Positions 16,933 through 21,138 of a stretch of DNA of 21,138 nucleotides are shown here, piece after piece. This stretch comes from Suillus spraguei (taxonomy: Eukaryota; Basidiomycota; Agaricomycetes; Boletales; Suillaceae). The notes under the pieces are model-generated. The model was given only the letters and a program-made list of their open reading frames with translations, was not told where the DNA came from and ran no database searches. Position numbers and translations under genes: made by a program. The DNA is taken from contig JABCPU010000928.1 of the NCBI GenBank assembly GCA_016800925.1, positions 1 to 21,138 on the forward strand. The letters are read 5' to 3'. Each line of letters starts with the position of its first letter. The first letter of the stretch is position 1.

Positions 16933-17431
16933 TTTGATAGATATCATTCCTCGCAGGCTCCTGCAGAGCCGCCTATCACTGAGCCACCTGCACTTGCTCG
17001 CCAAGGCTCATATGGCCATAGTTGGATGCGCAGCTCTGTCAAATCACGTGTCGTCAATGATGCAGCCACACGAAGGCCTCGTCAAGAGCTTGAGGACGTT
17101 GACAACGTAGTGGGCTGGTGGGGGGTATGTATCATTGTTTGATTGTTGCTACTTGCATACTAATATTTTCCAGCACCATTCTATCCAGTACCCAACCATT
17201 TCTTGCATCGCCAAGGACTACCTCACTATTCAAGGTTTGGCTGTTGCATCCGAGCGTGCATTTTCAAGTGGCAGCATTACCAGCACAGCACGTCGTAGCT
17301 GTTTGCAACCAGCAACGTTCAAAGCTCTTCAGTTACTCAAAAGTGCATACCATCAAGGCCATATCTCTGCAACTGTCCAGGCCGAATTGTTGCCTCCTTA
17401 TGATAACCATGTCATTGTGGACAATGAGTAA
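16933..17431 (+). pseudogene. hAT transposase C-terminal dimerisation domain
   Basis: Two exons, 16933-17124 and 17174-17431, joined in phase 0 across a 49-bp intron (GTATGT...TACTAAT...CCAG). The join gives VVGWWG-HHSIQYPTISC, then IAKDYLTIQGLAVASERAFS and LQPATFKALQLLKSAY, the hAT C-terminal dimerisation motif (WW..H...YP..S.IA.DYL.IQ...ERAFSSG). It ends at a TAA. An upstream intron (16876-16932, GTAAGT...CTGAC...CAG) is plausible, but the codon before it (16873-16875) is TGA, so the preceding exon is broken or misassigned. The domain lets transposase subunits assemble; the catalytic core is missing. Confidence 0.85.
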
Positions 17432-17480
17432 ATTTGTTAGCTATTTGTACAGTACAATGTTGTCATTTTCTAGTAATTGA

Positions 17481-17657
17481 AACAATGGTTCGAGGGTTCG
17501 AACCTGTTCTGAACCTGGACCAAACTCTTGCAAACGTGTTCGAAGGCGTCCGGTTTGAGGTTTGGCCATCTTGCCTGAACCTGACCACTGGTCGAGTTTG
17601 GGGTTTGCAAATATGAGGTGACGAACCTGACCAAACCAGACTTCGGCAGCACTATTG
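17481..17657 (+). repeat. hAT 3' subterminal repeats
   Basis: Several copies of GGTTCGA, GAACCTG and CCAAAC/GGTTTG words in both orientations are packed into about 170 bp just before the proposed end. hAT transposases bind clustered short subterminal repeats, so this is the likely binding zone. Confidence 0.6.
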
Positions 17658-18214
17658 CAATCCAGTCCATTCACGACTTGTATGTTCCGGGAAGCAGTCA
17701 GGGATCTGGCTCATGACCGAGCCCCTCAGCAAACATGTCCAAGAAAGAACAATGCTAAACCTGTGAATGTTGTTGCTGTCGCAAAAGAATGGCTGCATTA
17801 TGAAGCCATTGGTGCACGGCTGCGCATAGCTTACAGGTGTGTCGAATGGGATGGATGGGAGGAAGGCCTCGTCGATAGTATCCTTGGGCCTGAGGACGAA
17901 TGGTTCAAAGAAGCTGAGTGCACTGCAGATGTGCTGTCTGCCTCCAGTGCGCCTGTGTGTGCAGAGAGCCAAGCGAGCAGCTGCGGGCCCACTCCTGGTG
18001 CTCTGCAGCTGCATCATTGTCATTCAAGTGGCGAAAGAAGGCTCAGCACATACCATTGAAGAAGGAGCGGGAGAAGGAGCAAATACTGAATACCACTGGA
18101 GATATGTGTGGTGGGCGGGGCAGGAAACTGGGGCGTAGATTCAAGGCCTGGCTGACCGTCAACGGAGACGGAACGAGGAGTCTTATCCAAATACTCATGG
18201 CTCATTCCACATAG
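17658..18214 (+). other. Unrecognised, possibly degenerate coding patch
   Basis: A plus-strand frame is open from 17655 to 18059 with ordinary-looking stretches such as VAVAKEWLHYEAIGARLRIA and CVEWDGWEEGLVDSILGPED. A second frame gives SLSFKWRKKAQHIPLKKERE and CGGRGRKLGRRFKAWLTVNG, ending at 18214. If real, the two need a frameshift or intron near 17920-18010; none with clear splice signals was found. I recognise no family. It may be an old gene or transposon fragment. Confidence 0.3.
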
Positions 18215-18510
18215 TACAGAGGCTTGTGCATGCTGCTGTGGCTGACGGGGACGTCTACCCCCGGATGTGATTCACTTTAAGAACTTGTACAAGACATGAC
18301 AGACGTCCTGGCCACTGTCATCTGCAAGCTTACGATCCGAAATCACAAGAAGGGACGCACCTTCTGACTTGATTGATGACGAAAGAACCCATAGGCAACC
18401 TTGATTCCATATATGGTTCAAAGTTCCAGCAACTTCTGATCAATTATTCGAGCATGCTGGAGTTGAAGCCTATGTAGTACATACACATGAGGCTCGTACA
18501 TGCAGCTGCC
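18215..18510. other. Non-coding stretch upstream of ubiquitin-like-domain gene
   Basis: I see no reading frame, RNA gene or repeat here. It is likely the promoter-side intergenic region of the gene starting at 18569. Confidence 0.5.
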
Positions 18511-18513
18511 TAG

Positions 18514-18520
18514 TATAAAT
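18514..18520 (+). promoter_or_regulatory. TATA box of the ubiquitin-like-domain gene
   Basis: TATAAAT lies 55 bp before the ATG at 18569. A pyrimidine-rich stretch (TTCGCTCCCTCT) follows, where fungal transcripts often start. Confidence 0.55.
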
Positions 18521-18568
18521 ATTGTTCTTCGCTCCCTCTGGCGTATCATCTAACCCATCCAACTAAAA

Positions 18569-19935
18569 ATGCCTTCTAATCTGCAAGTCAAAAATTCGAT
18601 CAAGGTTATTTTCAAGGATTTGAATCTGCCCAAAGGATTCGCAGTTCAATTGAGGTGCCCCGCAAAGAACGCTTCTGACATGACTCAGACGTTTTTGCCT
18701 TTAGTCCAGGGCGTTGCAGGTGCAATTCCAATTGCTGGTCCCCCGATGCAAGCTGCTATTGGTGGATTATTGTCAATCCTTCAACTCATAGATGTGAGAG
18801 TTTATTTTATTACCACGATGTTTCTTGATCCCAAGGCTGTCACAGAGACGTAGTCAGAACAAGGCAGACCTAGATCACTTGGCATTACAACTTCATCGAC
18901 TGAGCTCACATTTATGCAATGCTCCGACTGCCCAGGATTCTTTGGAGCAATATCGGAGAGATTCAATAATCGGGTATGCGCCTTTTTAATGTGTTCTTGG
19001 AGTTGCCTGGCATTGAGTGTGCTTAGGATTCTACAAGAGACCTCTACCCAGCTGACAAGGTTGCAAAAACGTCGTCCTGAATATGCTTCTATCACACAAG
19101 CTATTGCCACATGCTCCAGTGAAATCGATCATTATCTGTTGGACTCTTTGGTTCAGGTTGTTTCCTACTCTTTATAATTTGCCAGGATTCACTCACCACT
19201 CTACTTGGCTAGTGGTCATTCCAGATGCAGCAAAACCAAACCATGCAGGGACCAGCTGTGACACAGTTAACTGCAGCCATCAAACTTGGCTGTGTGACAC
19301 TGGTGGATGCAACAGGCCATGAACATGCAATATCATTGACCTTGTGCTCCTCATTTCAGGTCTGTCTCGCCCATTTGTATTTGGAAACTTGCTCATCAAT
19401 TTCTCTTTGACAACTCAATGGGATGCTCCAGGCTCTGTTTACATGTGACTCGATTGAAGCATGACTTCAGAGACAGTATATGGAGCAAGGACAGTACAAT
19501 TTGTGCATTGACGATGACAAGCAAGTAACCCAACTTACAAACCATGAATGGCCAAGCATTGAAGCAGGCACCACAATTGTCATGAGGGTCGTCTTTGAAG
19601 AAGAGAAAGATGACTTTGGAGTTAAACACAAATGTCACTTTTGTGGTGCTGTCAATCACATTGACAACAAGTATTCACTTCAGCGCCATGCTGGTAGCTC
19701 AATCAATTGGTGAGTATATTTGTCTTCTTGCTGCTAATGGCGCCTAACAACCGAAAGTCAAGTATGCAAACGACGATTTCAGATCTCCCACGAAAGATCT
19801 CTTGCAGAGCAGAGCACACAATCCTCTGACATTGACTCTGATTCTAGAACTGAAGCAGAAATGCACCTTATTCGGGACTTTTATGTACAGCGGACTGTAT
19901 GTTACCATCAAACTTCGTTAGCAGTCTTAAACTGA
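18569..19935 (+). pseudogene. Helical-bundle plus ubiquitin-like-domain protein, probably inactivated
   Basis: Proposed exons: 18569-18793, 18846-18973, 19027-19150, 19213-19359, about 19411 or 19432-19709, 19758-19935; introns are 48-62 bp except the fourth. Frames join cleanly: QLID-RRSQNKADLDHLAL, RDSII-GILQETSTQLTRLQ, INC-QVCKRRFQIS. The N-terminal part has a Gly-rich hydrophobic segment (FLPLVQGVAGAIPIAGPP, then AAIGGLLSILQLID) and helices, resembling N-terminal domains of fungal STAND/cell-death proteins (HeLo- or MLKL-like; by eye only). The C-terminal half is a fungal ubiquitin-like domain (CVTLVDATGHEHAISL, GQYNLCIDDDKQVTQL, HEWPSIEAGTTIVMRVV) with CHFCGAVNH and CQVCKRRF cysteine pairs. 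Damage: no AG acceptor at the expected exon-5 start (19411), and TGA at 19462-19464 in SIEA-stop-LQRQYME where Arg is expected. Splicing at the AG of 19470 would bypass both. The third donor (19151 or 19157) is uncertain. Confidence 0.72.
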
Positions 19936-19958
19936 TAGTTCAATGCATCTACCGCTTC

Positions 19959-20215
19959 CAGTATGTGCATGTTTTCGTCTTTCTGAGTTGCTTACTCGAC
20001 GCTGATGGTGCTGTGGCTGTGTCCCGCTCTCAGCCTGTGTGTGTTCTTGTCTTTTTGAGTTGCTTACTCGATGCTGATGGTGCTGTGGCTGTGTCCCACT
20101 CTCAGCCTGTGTGTGTTCTCGTCTTTTTGAGTTGCTTACTCGACGCTGATGGTGCCATGGCTGTGTCCCGCTCTCAGTATGTGCGTGTCTCTCTTTTTCA
20201 GTTGCTTACTCAAGG
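19959..20215. repeat. Minisatellite, 72-bp unit, about 3.6 copies
   Basis: Units start with CAG at 19959, 20031, 20103 and a partial one at 20175. Inner units 2 and 3 are nearly identical; units 1 and 4 differ most at the ends. The open frame across it repeats a 24-residue unit only because 72 is a multiple of three. It lies 23 bp after the stop codon of the ubiquitin-like-domain gene. Confidence 0.92.
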
Positions 20216-20220
20216 CTGAC

Positions 20221-20546
20221 GACTTGACACAAGTCCCGTCGCGATAATGAAAAAGCGCATGGCTTAAATGCTGGCAGTTCCTCGGCAACAACCTATTCTC
20301 TTAGGGTGTGTGATATTGTCTGTTGAAATTTTTTTTTTTTTTACTTTGACGCCGCCAGAATGAGTTTCTTAGTGATGGCCCATCAATATCTCCCCAAGCA
20401 AGTCATGTTTCACCCTCACACAGTACGTGATGTTATCTTTCCAGGTCAATAGCCAAATCTAATTTTTTCATCGTTCTGTCAGATGGTGCGTGTTTCTATA
20501 TCATTCTACATTGCAACATGTCTTTTGAATTGATTGGCGGCGGCAG
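20221..20546 (+). other. Non-coding or intronic stretch with poly-T
   Basis: A run of about 14 T residues lies near 20329-20341. Several CAG acceptor-like sites (20356, 20480, 20546) and GT-rich donors could frame small exons of the gene ending at 20701, but I cannot assemble a convincing frame. Confidence 0.35.
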
Positions 20547-20701
20547 AATATGGGTACAACCGCTTCAAGGAGATTGAAGGATCCAGCAGTGATGATGACG
20601 GTGACAATGAAGCAGAAAACTCAGATTATGAGCTTTCAGCCAATGACAGCAAGGAATGGGAGGATTGTGACGACGGCGAGGACTTTGAGGAGATGAATTA
20701 A
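20547..20701 (+). CDS. Last exon of an unidentified acidic protein
   Basis: After a CAG acceptor at 20544-20546 the frame reads YGYNRFKEIEGSSSDDDGDN, then EAENSDYELSAND and EWEDCDDGEDFEEMN, ending at a TAA (20699-20701). About half the residues are Asp, Glu or Ser. Such tails occur at the ends of chromatin and nucleolar proteins and of some transposases; no family can be named. Upstream exons were not found in a convincing frame, so it may be a fragment. Confidence 0.4.
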
Positions 20702-21138
20702 TTATTATGGCAAGTTTGGAATATGGCATGAGATCACTGTACAACTGCACACTTGGCTTCATATTATGCTTTGACTTCCCTCGAGAAAAACTTCCTCATA
20801 ATATTACTATTACCTTTTTCCAACATTCTTCGTCAAAACCATTGATGTTGGATTCCTAACAGGAGGTATGGTAGTAGGAGCTAAGGGGTTGGTTCAATCC
20901 TGTTCCAGGCAGAGGCTTTGGTAGGTTGAGTGAAAAGTTGATGCTGAATATCTGCATGCAGTGACAGTATCATAGTGAACTCAGGGGTCGAGTGCTCGAT
21001 AACCCCCGAAGCATTGGTGGACGACATGAAGTTATCTCTTCCAATGAACGAGCAATCAAGCAGTTACTGCACATGCGTTGAGTTGTAGGAACAATTGTCA
21101 ATTAACAATGAGCAAACTGAGCATTACAAAAGGTAAGA
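20702..21138. other. Intergenic stretch, no gene seen
   Basis: No convincing reading frame. A hairpin at 20984-21006 (GGGG-TCGAG-TG-CTCGA-TAA-CCCC) is the only structure I noticed; its role is unknown. Confidence 0.45.

Larger units (their letters stand above)
16833..17657 (+). mobile_element. hAT DNA transposon, 3' part
   Basis: C-terminal transposase exons followed by a terminal region rich in GGTTCGA / GAACCTG words and ending GGCAGCACTATTG, whose complement CAATAGTGCTGCC resembles hAT termini (CA..G..GCTGCC). The 5' part is absent; the copia LTR begins where it should continue, so the copia probably inserted into this transposon and the rest lies beyond the left edge. The right end at 17657 is a proposal, with an 8-bp duplication (17658-17665) that cannot be checked here. 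Confidence 0.7.

Noticed and set aside
19899..20219. Plus-strand open frame with a repeated 24-residue unit
   Set aside because: It is explained by a 72-bp minisatellite whose unit length is a multiple of three; there is no start context or splice support.
20958..20975. Similarity to the 5' part of U4 snRNA (GCAGTGACAGTATCATAG)
   Set aside because: Sixteen of 18 bases agree with the U4 start as I remember it, but the following k-turn stem-loop and the Sm site are missing. Probably chance; a covariance-model search would decide.
1..21138. CRISPR arrays, bacterial operons, tRNA or rRNA genes
   Set aside because: No regularly spaced repeats, no ribosome-binding-site pattern and no cloverleaf or rRNA motif was found; the introns and retroelements are eukaryotic.

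Overview
The window looks like a transposon graveyard from a basidiomycete fungus, probably an agaricomycete. The evidence is a Ty3/gypsy chromovirus, a Ty1/copia element and a hAT transposase of the kinds common in those genomes, very short introns (about 48-62 bp), and a ubiquitin-like-domain gene of a type I associate with agaricomycetes. No bacterial or phage features are present. Species cannot be named from the sequence.

Layout: bases 1-16832 are nested LTR retrotransposons, nearly all read on the minus strand. The receiving element is a copia retrotransposon. Its 5' LTR, primer site and gag lie near 16400-16832, and its pol runs leftward to 3334. It was hit at least five times: a solo LTR at 14258-15027 (target duplication CAATG), a solo LTR at 13435-14107 (TCGG), a full 7545-bp Ty3/gypsy element at 5778-13322 (GTATG), a solo LTR at 3902-4635 (CCAGG), and at 3333 a second gypsy-like element ('element C'). 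Element C was itself hit at about 1838 by another copy of the 5778-13322 family, which runs off the left edge. Four of these insertions can be removed on paper with one duplication copy, and the copia reading frame closes across each join.

The full gypsy element has gag, a pol (protease, reverse transcriptase, RNase H, integrase, chromodomain) in the -1 frame, and then an unusual third ORF of about 499 codons with CCHC zinc knuckles filling the space before the polypurine tract. Its primer binding site is complementary to its own LTR at the predicted transcript start, which fits Tf1-type self-priming. The element is dead: I count 14 premature stops in frame and all are TGA. At the two sites where the neighbouring copy covers the same codon, that copy has CGA. 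LTR differences are also nearly all CpG-type transitions. Cytosine-methylation decay is the simplest explanation.

To the right of the copia LTR lie a hAT transposase C-terminal fragment with one intron and a probable 3' terminus (16833-17657), an unrecognised patch (17658-18214), and a multi-exon gene or recent pseudogene (18569-19935). That gene has an N-terminal helical domain like those of fungal death/STAND-type proteins plus a ubiquitin-like domain. A 72-bp minisatellite (19959-20215) and the acidic last exon of an unidentified gene (20547-20701) follow. The rest is non-coding as far as I can see.
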